Source: Castellaniella sp036379515 (GTDB taxonomy: Bacteria; Pseudomonadota; Gammaproteobacteria; Burkholderiales; Burkholderiaceae_B). From it: a stretch of 64,000 nt of DNA. Positions 52,319-61,700 of the stretch are shown one piece after another (within the stretch, counting starts at the first letter, position 1; each line of letters opens with the position of its first letter). The notes under the pieces are model-generated. The model saw only the letters and a program-made list of their open reading frames with translations, did not search any database and had not been told where the DNA came from. The stretch is taken from contig NZ_DASVGN010000015.1 of assembly GCF_036379515.1 (NCBI RefSeq), positions 40,725 to 104,724 on the forward strand. The letters are read 5' to 3'. Both the position numbers and the translations under genes were made by a program.

Positions 52319-53634
52319 CCAGTCCCACATTGAAGCTGGCTCCAGCGACCCACGCAGCCGGCACCGTGGTTTTGCCAGGTTCCAAGAGCATTTCCAATCG
52401 GGCGCTTCTGCTGGCCGCCTTGTCCGCAGGCACTACGCATCTCTCAGGCTTGCTGAATTCCGACGACACGCGAGTCATGATTGCGGCGTTGCAGAAGCTG
52501 GGCGTTGCCCTGGGCACACGTGCCGACAAGCAGTTGCAGGTGACCGGCTCGGCACGCTGGCCGCACACTGAGGCTGACCTTTTCCTCGGGAATGCAGGGA
52601 CGGCCTTCCGGCCTTTGACGGCCGTGCTGGCGTGCATGGGGGGGGCTTATCGGCTGTCGGGGGTTCCCCGGATGCATGAGCGGCCCATTGGCGACCTGGT
52701 TGACGCGCTACGCTCCATGGGCTGTGTGCTGGCCTACGAAGGCAATGAAGGGTATCCGCCGCTGCGCATCGCTCAAGGTCAGCTGGATCTCTCCCATCCG
52801 GTGCGGGTGCGGGGGTCCGTCTCGAGCCAGTTCCTGACGGCCCTGCTCATGGCCGCGCCACTGGCCGCCCGCAGCCAGAGGCGCGATGTACGCATCGAGC
52901 TCGATGGCCCGCTGATTTCTCGGCCGTACATTCAGATTACGCTCAACCTCATGCGGCGCTTCGCTGTGGTCGTGCGGCAAGAAGGCTGGGAGCGATTTAT
53001 TGTCTCGGCCGATTCTTGCTATCACAGCCCAGGTTCCTATCGCGTTGAAGGCGATGCGTCTTCGGCCTCGTATTTTTTGGGCCTGGGTGCCCTGGCGGGT
53101 GGGCCGGTGCGGATCGAAGGGGTAGGTGGCGACAGCATCCAGGGCGACATTGCCTTCGCCGAGGTGGTCGAGGCCATGGGGGCGGACGTGCAGCGCGAAG
53201 CACACGCGCTGGTGGTACGAGGGCGCCCGGTCTCCGAGGGAGCCCGTCTGAAGGCATTCGATCTCGACTTCAATCTGATTCCAGACGCTGCGATGACCGC
53301 TGCCGTGCTGGCCCTGTATGCGGACGGCCCCTGTCGCTTGCGCAACATCGCGAGCTGGCGTGTCAAGGAAACAGATCGCCTGGCGGCCATGCAGGCAGAA
53401 CTCGCGCGCCTGGGCGCGCAGGTCGAGGCCACGGACGACAGCCTCACGGTTCATCCTCTGGCGGCAGGCCAATGGCGCGAGGCGGAGATTCACACCTATG
53501 ATGATCACCGAATGGCCATGTGTTTCTCGCTGGCGGCGTTTGGCGGTGTGAGCCTCTCGATTCAGGACCCGGGTTGCGTGGCCAAGACGTATCCGGAGTA
53601 TTTCGACGATTTTCAGCGCCTGTTGCGGTGCTGA
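52315..53634 (+). CDS. aroA: EPSP synthase AroA
   Basis: 439-residue 5-enolpyruvylshikimate-3-phosphate synthase, shikimate pathway. LPGSKSISNRALLLAALS, LFLGNAGTAFRPLTA, PRMHERPIGDLVDALR and the C-terminal TYDDHRMAMCFSLAAFGG (all class I type, glyphosate-sensitive pattern) are present. Overlaps tyrA by 4 bp. Confidence 0.98.
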   Translation: MTSPTLKLAPATHAAGTVVLPGSKSISNRALLLAALSAGTTHLSGLLNSDDTRVMIAALQKLGVALGTRADKQLQVTGSARWPHTEADLFLGNAGTAFRPLTAVLACMGGAYRLSGVPRMHERPIGDLVDALRSMGCVLAYEGNEGYPPLRIAQGQLDLSHPVRVRGSVSSQFLTALLMAAPLAARSQRRDVRIELDGPLISRPYIQITLNLMRRFAVVVRQEGWERFIVSADSCYHSPGSYRVEGDASSASYFLGLGALAGGPVRIEGVGGDSIQGDIAFAEVVEAMGADVQREAHALVVRGRPVSEGARLKAFDLDFNLIPDAAMTAAVLALYADGPCRLRNIASWRVKETDRLAAMQAELARLGAQVEATDDSLTVHPLAAGQWREAEIHTYDDHRMAMCFSLAAFGGVSLSIQDPGCVAKTYPEYFDDFQRLLRC

Positions 53635-53655
53635 CGTGTACTGAAGGGTTTCGGC

Positions 53656-54330
53656 ATGGGCGGTGAAATTTTGGCACCCGTCATCACGATCGACGGGCCT
53701 ACGGCTTCCGGCAAGGGAACGATCGCCCAGCGGGTGGCGCAGGCGTTGGGTTGGCACGCTCTCGACAGTGGCGCCCTGTATCGGCTCACGGCCTTGTGCG
53801 TGCTGCGCGTGGGCGGAGATGGTGCCGATGAAGCCCAGGCAGCCGGCCTCGCGCGGGCGCTGGATGTGCGATTTGAGTCCGGAGTCATCCGCATGGGTTC
53901 CGAAGACGTCACCGAGATCATCCGCGAAGAGACGGTGGGAAATCTCGCCTCACGCGTGGCCGCCTGGCCTGCCGTACGAGTAGCACTGCTGGCGCGCCAG
54001 CGCGACTTTCGCCGTGCCCCTGGGTTGGTGGCCGACGGGCGCGATATGGGTACGGTGGTCTTTCCCGATGCACCCCTGAAAATCTTTCTCGATGCCGAAG
54101 TCGAGGTGCGCGCCCACAGGCGCCATAAGCAGTTGATGGGGAAAGGTTTTTCTGCTAAGCTGACCGACCTTTTAACTGATCTTCGCGCGCGCGATGCGCG
54201 AGATCGCGAACGGGTGCATGCGCCGCTTGTAGCGGCGCATGATGCCGTAACGGTGGATTCTTCTCATATAGGAGTCGATGAAACCGTTGCCAAGGTGCTG
54301 GACCTTTGGTCTGCACGCGGGCTCGCCTGA
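53656..54330 (+). CDS. cmk: Cytidylate kinase
   Basis: 224-residue (d)CMP kinase. P-loop ITIDGPTASGKGTIAQRVAQ (residues 11-27), then LDSGALYRLTAL and VADGRDMGTVVFPDAPLKIFL, with a C-terminal lid. Starts 22 bp after aroA. The cmk-rpsA-ihfB order that follows is widely conserved. Confidence 0.97.
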   Translation: MGGEILAPVITIDGPTASGKGTIAQRVAQALGWHALDSGALYRLTALCVLRVGGDGADEAQAAGLARALDVRFESGVIRMGSEDVTEIIREETVGNLASRVAAWPAVRVALLARQRDFRRAPGLVADGRDMGTVVFPDAPLKIFLDAEVEVRAHRRHKQLMGKGFSAKLTDLLTDLRARDARDRERVHAPLVAAHDAVTVDSSHIGVDETVAKVLDLWSARGLA

Positions 54331-54438
54331 AGGAGCCGGCAGCTATGCTGGCGCCTTTCGTGCGAGATTTTTTCACTCCGCCGGGGCTGTTCTCGGCGTG
54401 TCATGATCGCCTTTCGGGGCGCTATGGATTAACTGTTC

Positions 54439-56151
54439 ATGTCCACCCTTTCCACTGAAGCCGCACTGGGCGGCGAAAGCTTTGCCGACTTGTTTTCCGC
54501 AAGCATCAAAGATCAGAACATGCGTTCGGGCGAGGTCATCTCGGCTGAAGTCGTGCGTGTCGATCACAATTTCGTCGTCGTCAACGCTGGGCTGAAGTCC
54601 GAAGCCTATATCCCTCTCGAAGAATTTCTGAACGACCAAGGTGACCTCGAAGTGCAATCCGGAGACTTCGTCTCGGTTGCCATCGACTCTCTGGAAAACG
54701 GCTACGGCGACACCATTCTGTCGCGCGATCGCGCCAAACGCCTCTCGGCCTGGCTGCAGCTCGAACAAGCCCTGGAATCCGGCGAGCTCGTCATGGGTAC
54801 CATCACCGGCAAGGTGAAGGGTGGCCTGACGGTGATGACCAATGGCATCCGCGCGTTCCTGCCGGGCTCTCTGGTCGATCTGCGTCCCGTCAAGGACACG
54901 ACGCCCTACGAGGGCAAGACCATGGAATTCAAGGTCATCAAGCTCGATCGCAAGCGCAACAACGTGGTGTTGTCGCGTCGCGCCGTGCTCGAGGCCAGCA
55001 TGGGCGAAGAGCGCGAAAAGCTGCTCGAGACCCTGCACGAAGGTGCCATCGTCAAGGGCGTGGTCAAGAACATCACCGATTACGGCGCGTTCATCGACCT
55101 GGGTGGCATCGACGGTCTGCTGCACATTACCGACATGGCCTGGCGTCGTGTTCGTCACCCGTCCGAAGTGCTGCAAGTGGGCCAGGACATCGAAGCCAAG
55201 GTCCTCAAGTTCGACCAGGAAAAGTGCCGTGTTTCGCTGGGCGTCAAGCAACTGGGTGAAGACCCCTGGATCGGCCTGGGCCGTCGCTACCCGCAAGGGA
55301 CGCGTCTGTTCGGCAAGGTCACCAACCTCACCGATTACGGTGCATTCGTCGAAGTCGAAGCCGGCATCGAAGGCCTGGTGCACGTCTCCGAAATGGACTG
55401 GACCAACAAGAACGTCGATCCACGCAAGGTCGTCACCTTGGGCGAAGAAGTCGAAGTCATGGTCCTCGAGATCGACGAAGATCGTCGTCGCATTTCGCTG
55501 GGCATGAAGCAATGCCGTCCCAATCCCTGGGAAGACTTTGCAGCCAACTTCAAGCGTGGCGATAAAGTCCATGGCGCGATCAAGTCCATCACCGACTTTG
55601 GCGTGTTTGTGGGTCTGCCCGGCGGTATCGATGGCCTGGTGCACCTGTCCGACATTTCCTGGTCCGAGACCGGCGAAGAAGCCGTGCGCAACTTCAAGAA
55701 GGGCGACGAGATCGATGCCGTGGTTCTGGGCATTGATACCGACAAAGAACGCATCTCGCTGGGCGTCAAGCAGCTCGACGGTGATCCGTTCAACAACTTC
55801 GTGGCCACCTATGACAAGGGCGCCGTCCTCTCGGGTACGGTAAAGTCCGTCGAACCCAAGGGTGCCGTGATCACGTTGTCGGTCGACGTCGATGGCTATC
55901 TGCGCGCCTCCGAGATCTCGGCCGGGCGAGTCGAAGACGCCAGCACGGTCCTGCATGTGGGCGACACCGTCGAAGCCATGATCGTGAACATCGATCGCAA
56001 GGCGCGCTCGATCCAGCTCTCCGTCAAGGCTCGCGACAATGCCGAGACGGCTGAGACCATCCAGCGCATGACCGAAGCCAGCGCTTCCTCTGGGACGACC
56101 AATCTGGGCGCCCTGTTGAAAGCCAAGCTTGATCAGCAGCGCGACGAGTGA
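54439..56151 (+). CDS. rpsA: Ribosomal protein S1
   Basis: 570-residue S1, which unfolds and delivers mRNA to the 30S subunit. Six S1/OB repeats are recognisable, e.g. GAIVKGVVKNITDYGAFIDL, RLFGKVTNLTDYGAFVEVEA and KVHGAIKSITDFGVFVGLPG. Begins 108 bp after cmk. Its TGA stop shares one base with the ihfB start. The codon use is strongly biased, as in highly expressed genes. Confidence 0.98.
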   Translation: MSTLSTEAALGGESFADLFSASIKDQNMRSGEVISAEVVRVDHNFVVVNAGLKSEAYIPLEEFLNDQGDLEVQSGDFVSVAIDSLENGYGDTILSRDRAKRLSAWLQLEQALESGELVMGTITGKVKGGLTVMTNGIRAFLPGSLVDLRPVKDTTPYEGKTMEFKVIKLDRKRNNVVLSRRAVLEASMGEEREKLLETLHEGAIVKGVVKNITDYGAFIDLGGIDGLLHITDMAWRRVRHPSEVLQVGQDIEAKVLKFDQEKCRVSLGVKQLGEDPWIGLGRRYPQGTRLFGKVTNLTDYGAFVEVEAGIEGLVHVSEMDWTNKNVDPRKVVTLGEEVEVMVLEIDEDRRRISLGMKQCRPNPWEDFAANFKRGDKVHGAIKSITDFGVFVGLPGGIDGLVHLSDISWSETGEEAVRNFKKGDEIDAVVLGIDTDKERISLGVKQLDGDPFNNFVATYDKGAVLSGTVKSVEPKGAVITLSVDVDGYLRASEISAGRVEDASTVLHVGDTVEAMIVNIDRKARSIQLSVKARDNAETAETIQRMTEASASSGTTNLGALLKAKLDQQRDE

Positions 56152-56507
56152 TGTCAGGGCTGACCAAGTCCGAACTGATTGCCGCGTTGGCGGGCCGCTA
56201 TCCGCAGTTGGCGGCCCGTGACATGGACTTTGCCGTCAAGACCATGCTCGATGCGATGTCCGAGGCCCTGGCCCAGGGGCAGCGCATCGAGATCCGGGGT
56301 TTTGGCAGCTTCTCCTTGTCGCAGCGGCAGCCGCGCGTGGGGCGTAACCCCAAGTCGGGTGAAAAAGTGCACGTCCCAGCCAAGCTGGTGCCGCACTTCA
56401 AGCCTGGCAAAGAGCTTCGCGAGCGCGTGGATCAGGGGCCTGGTGGAAACGATACGGACGAACCGGCGACTGCCGAGGATCTGTATCAGGTGCGATTCCG
56501 CGCCTGA
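56151..56507 (+). CDS. ihfB: Integration host factor beta subunit
   Basis: 118-residue IHF-beta, which bends DNA with IHF-alpha. TKSELIAALAGRYPQLAARD, FGSFSLSQRQPRVGRNPKSG (the DNA-inserting arm with the Pro) and PHFKPGKELRERV are diagnostic. The C-terminal 20 residues past the usual end (NDTDEPATAEDLYQVRFRA) are the extension found in this lineage. ATG 56151 shares a base with the rpsA stop; GTG at 56148 is the alternative. Confidence 0.96.
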   Translation: MSGLTKSELIAALAGRYPQLAARDMDFAVKTMLDAMSEALAQGQRIEIRGFGSFSLSQRQPRVGRNPKSGEKVHVPAKLVPHFKPGKELRERVDQGPGGNDTDEPATAEDLYQVRFRA

Positions 56508-56530
56508 ACGGGCGGACACACTGGCCGTAG

Positions 56531-56562
56531 CAATGGGTCCCTTCCGGGGCCCATTGTGTTTC
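56531..56562 (+). terminator. Terminator-like hairpin after ihfB
   Basis: 11-bp stem CAATGGGTCCC / GGGGCCCATTG (one G-T pair) with a TTCC loop, followed by TGTTT. Probably ends the cmk-rpsA-ihfB transcript at least partly before lapA. Confidence 0.7.
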
Positions 56563-56649
56563 TGGTGTCTTGCCGGCACGGTCGGGTGGCAGCAGAAGTG
56601 CTGTTTTTTCACCGTACAATGACGGGATTCCCAACTGGAGCTGGAAACG

Positions 56650-56973
56650 ATGCGCTACCTGGTCTGGATATTGCGGCTGGTGATTTTTGTCATCGTGCTG
56701 CTTTTTGCCTTGAAGAACACGGCTCCGGTCGACGTAGGATTCTTTGCCGGTCATGGCGTGCAGCAGGTTCCGCTCATCGTGGTGATGCTGGTGGCCTTTC
56801 TGCTGGGGCTCATCTTTGGCCTGCTGGTGGCCGCTCTCGCGATGCTCAAGCGTCGTCGTGAAATCAATCGCTTGCGGCGCGAACTTGCTCGTGCACAGGC
56901 GGCGGCAGCCCAGTCTCTGCCAGCGGCGCAACCCATGATTCCTGAAGTCGCCGCGCCGCTGGCGCCACTGTAA
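56650..56973 (+). CDS. lapA: Lipopolysaccharide assembly protein LapA
   Basis: 107-residue DUF1049 membrane protein: two helices (LRLVIFVIVLLFALKNTAPV and LIVVMLVAFLLGLIFGLLVAALAM) and a charged coiled-coil tail (KRRREINRLRRELARAQAA). It acts with LapB in controlling LpxC turnover and LPS assembly. ATG 56650 follows GGAG; lapB starts 13 bp later. Confidence 0.93.
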   Translation: MRYLVWILRLVIFVIVLLFALKNTAPVDVGFFAGHGVQQVPLIVVMLVAFLLGLIFGLLVAALAMLKRRREINRLRRELARAQAAAAQSLPAAQPMIPEVAAPLAPL

Positions 56974-56986
56974 CTCGCAGGCTCCC

Positions 56987-58201
56987 GTGAATTTCGAACC
57001 CTGGTGGTTGATCATCGTCCCTGTGCTGTTTGGCCTGGGGTGGCTGGCGGCGCGTTTCGATTTCAGGCAGATGCTCTCCGAGAGCCGCAACCTGCCTGAC
57101 TCCTATTTCAAGGGGCTGAACTTCCTTCTCAATGAAGAGCCCGATCGGGCCATTGACGCTTTTGTCGAGGTGGCCAAGCTCGACCCTGAAACTACAGAAC
57201 TGCATTTCGCGCTCGGGAGCCTCTTTCGGCGGCGGGGCGAGGTCGAGCGCGCCATTCGGGTTCATCAGAGCCTGCTGCTGCGCGAAGATCTGCCCTTGCC
57301 TGATCGCGAAAACGCACAGCTCGAACTGGCGCAGGATTTTCTCAAGGCAGGGTTGCTGGATCGTGCTGAGCATGGCTTTCAGGCGGTGCTGCATACGCGT
57401 CATGCGCTGGATGCCTTGCGCGCCTTGATCCGGATCTACGAATCCGAGCACGACTGGCCGCGCGCCATCGAGGCGGTACAGCAGTTGCGGGGGCGCGTCG
57501 ACGAGCCCGTGCCCCAGCTGGCGCACTACCACTGTGAAAGAGCACAGGCCAGCCTGGCGGCCAAGCCACCTGCGCTGGATGACGCCGCCCAGGCGCTGGA
57601 AGCGGCCGAGAACGCCATCCGGCAAACTGGGGGCTCGCCTGCGTCGGAGACCCGGGTGCGGATGGTGCGGGCACAATGGTGTGCCTTGCGTGGGGATCTC
57701 GAGGGACAGTGCGCGCATTTGCGCGATGTCCTCACGGGCGCTCCCGAATACGCGGGGCTGGTGGCGGGTGACTTGCTGCAGTGCCAGCGGGCACTGGGGC
57801 GCGAAGACGAAGGGATCGCGCTGCTGCAGGATCACTATGCCCGTACGCCCACGCTGGATCTGTTCGATGCAGTCTTTCGCGCTTTGCGCTCCACCCGAGG
57901 TTCCGCGCCTGCGTGGTCCTTTGCGCGTGAAGCCTTGCGGGCCCATCCGTCGCTGCTAGGTCTGGATCGCCTGCTTGAAATCGAGCTGGCACATTCGGCG
58001 CAAGGAACCCCTACGTCGGACGCGCTGGTGCCCGGTGCTGACCTGGGATTGCTGCGCAGCATGGTCCACAAGCATTCACAGCGTCTGGACCGCTACGCGT
58101 GTAGCCAGTGTGGCTTCGAGGCGCGTCGATATTACTGGCAGTGTCCAGGCTGCAATGCCTGGGAAACATACAGTCCGAGGCGGCTGGAGGAAATCCGATG
58201 A
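56987..58201 (+). CDS. lapB: Lipopolysaccharide assembly protein LapB (YciM)
   Basis: 404-residue protein anchored by an N-terminal helix (WWLIIVPVLFGLGWLAARFD), followed by TPR repeats (YFKGLNFLLNEEPDRAIDAF, TELHFALGSLFRRRGEVERA and so on) and a C-terminal rubredoxin-like zinc/iron domain with two CxxC pairs (YACSQCGFEAR and QCPGCNAWETY). It brings LpxC to FtsH and so limits lipid A synthesis. Starts with GTG 56987. ATGA overlap with the kinase gene. Confidence 0.95.
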   Translation: MNFEPWWLIIVPVLFGLGWLAARFDFRQMLSESRNLPDSYFKGLNFLLNEEPDRAIDAFVEVAKLDPETTELHFALGSLFRRRGEVERAIRVHQSLLLREDLPLPDRENAQLELAQDFLKAGLLDRAEHGFQAVLHTRHALDALRALIRIYESEHDWPRAIEAVQQLRGRVDEPVPQLAHYHCERAQASLAAKPPALDDAAQALEAAENAIRQTGGSPASETRVRMVRAQWCALRGDLEGQCAHLRDVLTGAPEYAGLVAGDLLQCQRALGREDEGIALLQDHYARTPTLDLFDAVFRALRSTRGSAPAWSFAREALRAHPSLLGLDRLLEIELAHSAQGTPTSDALVPGADLGLLRSMVHKHSQRLDRYACSQCGFEARRYYWQCPGCNAWETYSPRRLEEIR

Positions 58202-59130
58202 AGCCTTACCCCGCGCAGGCCGCGCACGCTGCCAAGATTCTGGTGGTAGGGGACATCATGCTGGACCGCTATTGGTTCGGTGAGGTCGACCGCATTTCGC
58301 CCGAGGCACCGGTACCCGTGGTGCGGGTGGCTCGACGCGAAGATCGTCTGGGGGGAGCGGCCAACGTTGCTCGCAATATCGTCGCGCTGGGTGCTCAGGC
58401 AGGGCTTCTGGGAATCGTGGGGGCTGACGAGGCGGGGGCCAAGGTGCGTCGGCTGGTCAGCGAATCCGGGATTCGCGATTGCCTGGTCGAAGACGCGAGC
58501 GGCATGGACACCACCCTGAAGATGCGTGTACTGGGTCGTCAACAGCAATTGTTGCGTGTCGACTTTGAGCGCGGCCCCGGGCCTCAAGCATTGGCCGCGC
58601 TGGCTGCAGAGCTGGAAACGCTGTTGTCGGCCTACGATCTGCTCGTCCTGTCGGATTACGCCAAGGGGGCCTTGGGCGAGGTCGAGTCTCTCATCCAGAT
58701 GGCGCAAAGGCACAAGATTCCCATCCTCGTGGATCCCAAGGGACATCAATACCGGCGTTATCGGGGCGCAACCTTGGTCACGCCCAATCGCAGCGAAATG
58801 CAAGACGCCGTGGGGCGCTGGGAAGACGAAGCCGATCTGACTCGCAGGGCTCAGGCGCTGCGCGAAGAACTGGACCTGGAGGCGCTTCTCATCACCCGAT
58901 CCGAGCAGGGCATGACTCTATATACTGCAGCGGGACGCCAGCATGCGGACGCCCAGGCCCAAGAGGTTTTCGATGTTTCGGGGGCGGGCGATACCGTCCT
59001 GGCGGCACTGGCTGTCACTCGGGCGACGGGGATGGATTGGGATGAGGCCATGCTCTGGGCTAATCGGGCCGGCGGCATCGTCGTGGGAAAACTGGGTACC
59101 TCCATCGTTACCGCAGAGGAATTGTCATGA
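58198..59130 (+). CDS. hldA: D-glycero-beta-D-manno-heptose-7-phosphate kinase (single domain)
   Basis: 310-residue ribokinase-family enzyme: ILVVGDIMLDRYWFGEVDRI, GGAANVARNIVALGA and the catalytic DVSGAGDTVLAALAVT. It phosphorylates heptose-7-phosphate in LPS core synthesis. Unlike E. coli HldE there is no C-terminal adenylyltransferase domain, so that step must be made by a separate gene not in this window. Overlaps lapB and hldD by ATGA at each end. Confidence 0.95.
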   Translation: MKPYPAQAAHAAKILVVGDIMLDRYWFGEVDRISPEAPVPVVRVARREDRLGGAANVARNIVALGAQAGLLGIVGADEAGAKVRRLVSESGIRDCLVEDASGMDTTLKMRVLGRQQQLLRVDFERGPGPQALAALAAELETLLSAYDLLVLSDYAKGALGEVESLIQMAQRHKIPILVDPKGHQYRRYRGATLVTPNRSEMQDAVGRWEDEADLTRRAQALREELDLEALLITRSEQGMTLYTAAGRQHADAQAQEVFDVSGAGDTVLAALAVTRATGMDWDEAMLWANRAGGIVVGKLGTSIVTAEELS

Positions 59131-60128
59131 TCGTAGTCACAGGAGCCGCTGGCTTCATTGGCAGTAACCTGGTCCGTGGGCTCAATGCCCGGGGTGTCGA
59201 GGACATACTGGTGGTGGATGACCTGACAGATGGCGATAAATTCCGCAATCTGGTCGATCTGAAAATTGCAGATTATCTGCATAAAGACGAATTCAGACGC
59301 CGCGTGTTGTCAGGTGAGCTGCCGCGTCCCGATGCCGTCCTGCACCAGGGGGCTTGCTCCGACACCACCGAGCGCAATGGCCAGTTCATGATGGACAACA
59401 ATTTTCGTGTCACGCTTGAGCTCTTCGAATACTGCCAGACACGCGAGGTGCCCCTGCTGTATGCCTCGTCTGCCGCGGTGTACGGGGCCGGGCCCTATTA
59501 CGTTGAGGACCCCGCGTACGAAGCACCCCTGAACGTATACGGCTACTCCAAACTGTTATTCGATCAGGTGTTGCGCAGGCGCATGGAAAATCTGAAAGCC
59601 CCCGTGGTGGGGCTGCGCTACTTCAACGTGTACGGACCACGCGAGCAGCATAAGGCGCGCATGGCCTCGGTCGCCTTTCACAATATGAATCAATACGTGC
59701 GCGAACAGCACGTCCGCCTGTTTGGTGGCTGGGATGGCTACGCCGACGGAGGCCAGCAGCGCGATTTCGTGTTCGTCGACGACGTGGTCAAGGTCAATCT
59801 GTTCTTCCTGGATCATCCAGAAATATCCGGCATCTTCAATTGTGGCACCGGCCGCGCACAGCCCTTCAACGACGTCGCACAGACGGTGGTCAATACCCTG
59901 CGTCTGAACGACGGGCTGCCGGCCTTGCCGCTCGATGGCCTGGTGGCAGGCGGGCACCTGCGTTACGTGCCGTTCCCGGACGATCTCAAGGGACGATATC
60001 AGAGCCATACTCAGGCGGATCTCACCCGGTTGCGGGCTGCCGGTTATGCGGCGCCTTTTTGTGACGTACAGACGGGGGTGGCCGCCTACGTGCGCACGCT
60101 TCTCGATTCACGTCTGCTTGGAGCCTGA
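59127..60128 (+). CDS. hldD: ADP-glycero-manno-heptose 6-epimerase HldD
   Basis: 333-residue extended SDR that converts ADP-D,D-heptose to ADP-L,D-heptose. N-terminal IVVTGAAGFIGSNLVRGLNA, catalytic Tyr/Lys in YGYSKLLFDQVLR, and RYFNVYGPREQHKARMASVA typical of RfaD/HldD. Overlaps the kinase gene by 4 bp, the same pathway in one operon. Confidence 0.97.
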   Translation: MIVVTGAAGFIGSNLVRGLNARGVEDILVVDDLTDGDKFRNLVDLKIADYLHKDEFRRRVLSGELPRPDAVLHQGACSDTTERNGQFMMDNNFRVTLELFEYCQTREVPLLYASSAAVYGAGPYYVEDPAYEAPLNVYGYSKLLFDQVLRRRMENLKAPVVGLRYFNVYGPREQHKARMASVAFHNMNQYVREQHVRLFGGWDGYADGGQQRDFVFVDDVVKVNLFFLDHPEISGIFNCGTGRAQPFNDVAQTVVNTLRLNDGLPALPLDGLVAGGHLRYVPFPDDLKGRYQSHTQADLTRLRAAGYAAPFCDVQTGVAAYVRTLLDSRLLGA

Positions 60129-60138
60129 CTGGGCAGGC

Positions 60139-60168
60139 GTCCCGGATCTGTCCGTCGGGACTGTCCCG
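60139..60168 (+). promoter_or_regulatory. Three-arm hairpin after hldD
   Basis: GTCCCG (60139), CGGGAC (60156), T, GTCCCG (60163): the middle arm can pair with either flanking arm, giving two exclusive hairpins. No T-tract follows. Could be a weak terminator or processing site between hldD and comEA. Confidence 0.35.
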
Positions 60169-60255
60169 CTGGGGTAAATCCGACGCGAACCGGGCGTTTC
60201 GCGCCGACGTCTGTCCCATCATGAAACCTCCTTCCCTTTTGACAGGAGTGCGCTC

Positions 60256-60663
60256 ATGAACCCATTTCTTCATCAAACAGTGGCGTTGCCCCGGCGCTCA
60301 GGCTGGCCCCATGTGTTGCGCGTTGCGGGCTTGGCAGCACTGGCCTGGGCGGGGACCGCCGGGGCTGTGGATCTGAATACGGCTACCCTGGAGCAGCTTC
60401 GCAGCGTGCGCGGTATCGGCCCGAAAACTGCGCAGATCATCCTCCAGGAGCGTGATCGTGGGGGGCGGTACATCTCGTTTTCCGATCTTTCCGATCGGGT
60501 CCGTGGCATAGGCCCCAAGCGTGCTCAGGGTCTGCAGGCGGCGGGGCTCACGGTGGATGGCGGTGGGCTGAGGGTTTCGGGGCAAGGCGAGTCAGCGCGC
60601 CAGGGGCCGCCAGGCGCACGTCCGAGCCCGGCTCCAGTCGCACCCAGACCTGCGAGGCGCTAG
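60256..60663 (+). CDS. comEA: ComEA-like helix-hairpin-helix protein
   Basis: 135-residue exported protein with a membrane/signal segment (LRVAGLAALAWAGTAGAV), then two HhH units (LNTATLEQLRSVRGIGPKTAQIIL and FSDLSDRVRGIGPKRAQGLQ) that bind DNA, and a Pro-rich, basic C-terminal tail unlike most ComEA proteins. ComEA takes up DNA in competence. No other competence gene is adjacent, so function in uptake is inferred from the family. Confidence 0.9.
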   Translation: MNPFLHQTVALPRRSGWPHVLRVAGLAALAWAGTAGAVDLNTATLEQLRSVRGIGPKTAQIILQERDRGGRYISFSDLSDRVRGIGPKRAQGLQAAGLTVDGGGLRVSGQGESARQGPPGARPSPAPVAPRPARR

Positions 60664-60745
60664 CCGGACACCTTATTCCGAGCGGGGTCCGAAGCGGCCC
60701 TGCTTATGCCCTTTTGAGCGGATTTCCGGGTGTATGATTTTGCAC

Positions 60746-61651
60746 ATGAAAACGTACCCCACCATCGAAGACATCATTGGCTCCACTCCCCTGGTGCGTC
60801 TGCAGCGGCTGCCCGGGGACGCCGGGGCTCCGCGCGGCAACGTCATCCTGGCCAAGCTCGAAGGCAACAATCCCGCCGGGTCCGTCAAGGATCGCACGGC
60901 GGCGAGCATGATTCGTCAGGCTGAATTAAGAGGCGACATCAAGCCCGGCGATACGCTGATCGAAGCGACCAGCGGTAATACGGGCATTGCGTTGGCGATG
61001 TTCGCGGCAGTGCGCGGCTATCACATGACGCTCATCATGCCGGACAATTCTTCGCAAGAACGTTGTGCAGCCATGAAGGCCTATGGTGCCAAGCTCATCC
61101 TGACGCCGGCCTCGCAGGGCGGCATGGAATACGCTCGCGACCTGGCGCTGCGCATGCAGCAAGAAGGCAAGGGCATCGTGCTCGACCAGTTCTCGAACCC
61201 CGACAATCCTCGCGCTCACCGCGAAGGCACCGGGCCCGAGATCTGGACGCAAACTGACGGTCAGGTGACGCACTTCGTGAGCGCCATGGGAACCACTGGC
61301 ACCATCATGGGGGTCGGGTCTTATTTGCGTGAACGCAATCCGGCCGTGCGTATCGTTGGCGCTCAACCGGCCGAAGGTTCGCACATCCCGGGCATCCGCA
61401 AGTGGCCCGAGGCCTATCAGCCCAGTATCTACAAGCCTGCCAACGTTGATTCCTTTGAGCCCATCACCCAGGAGCAGGCGGAATCCATGGCGCGTCGCCT
61501 GGCTGCCGAAGAAGGCATCTCGGGCGGCTTGTCTTCGGCTGGCGCAGCAGTGGCTGCGTTGCGGGTGGCATCCACCGTGCGCGACGCCACCATCGTGTTC
61601 ATCGTCTGCGATCGCAACGACCGTTATCTGTCCACAGGCGTTTTCGGTTGA
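60746..61651 (+). CDS. cysM: Cysteine synthase B
   Basis: 301-residue PLP enzyme forming cysteine from O-acetylserine and sulfide or thiosulfate. N-terminal TIEDIIGSTPLVRLQRL, PLP lysine K48 in NPAGSVKDRTA, phosphate loop ATSGNTGIALAM and SAMGTTGTIMGVG. CysM rather than CysK by NSSQERCAAMKAYGA and length. The start is ATG 60746 or 60734; neither has a strong binding site. Confidence 0.95.
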   Translation: MKTYPTIEDIIGSTPLVRLQRLPGDAGAPRGNVILAKLEGNNPAGSVKDRTAASMIRQAELRGDIKPGDTLIEATSGNTGIALAMFAAVRGYHMTLIMPDNSSQERCAAMKAYGAKLILTPASQGGMEYARDLALRMQQEGKGIVLDQFSNPDNPRAHREGTGPEIWTQTDGQVTHFVSAMGTTGTIMGVGSYLRERNPAVRIVGAQPAEGSHIPGIRKWPEAYQPSIYKPANVDSFEPITQEQAESMARRLAAEEGISGGLSSAGAAVAALRVASTVRDATIVFIVCDRNDRYLSTGVFG

Positions 61652-61700
61652 TATGGCGTGGCCCCGGATCGGGGCCAAGTGCCGCAGCATCCGCCAGTGC

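Noticed and set aside
54373..55956. Long open frame (527 codons) on the minus strand opposite rpsA
   Set aside because: Antisense to a highly biased ribosomal gene; such frames arise from codon bias and the translation resembles no family.
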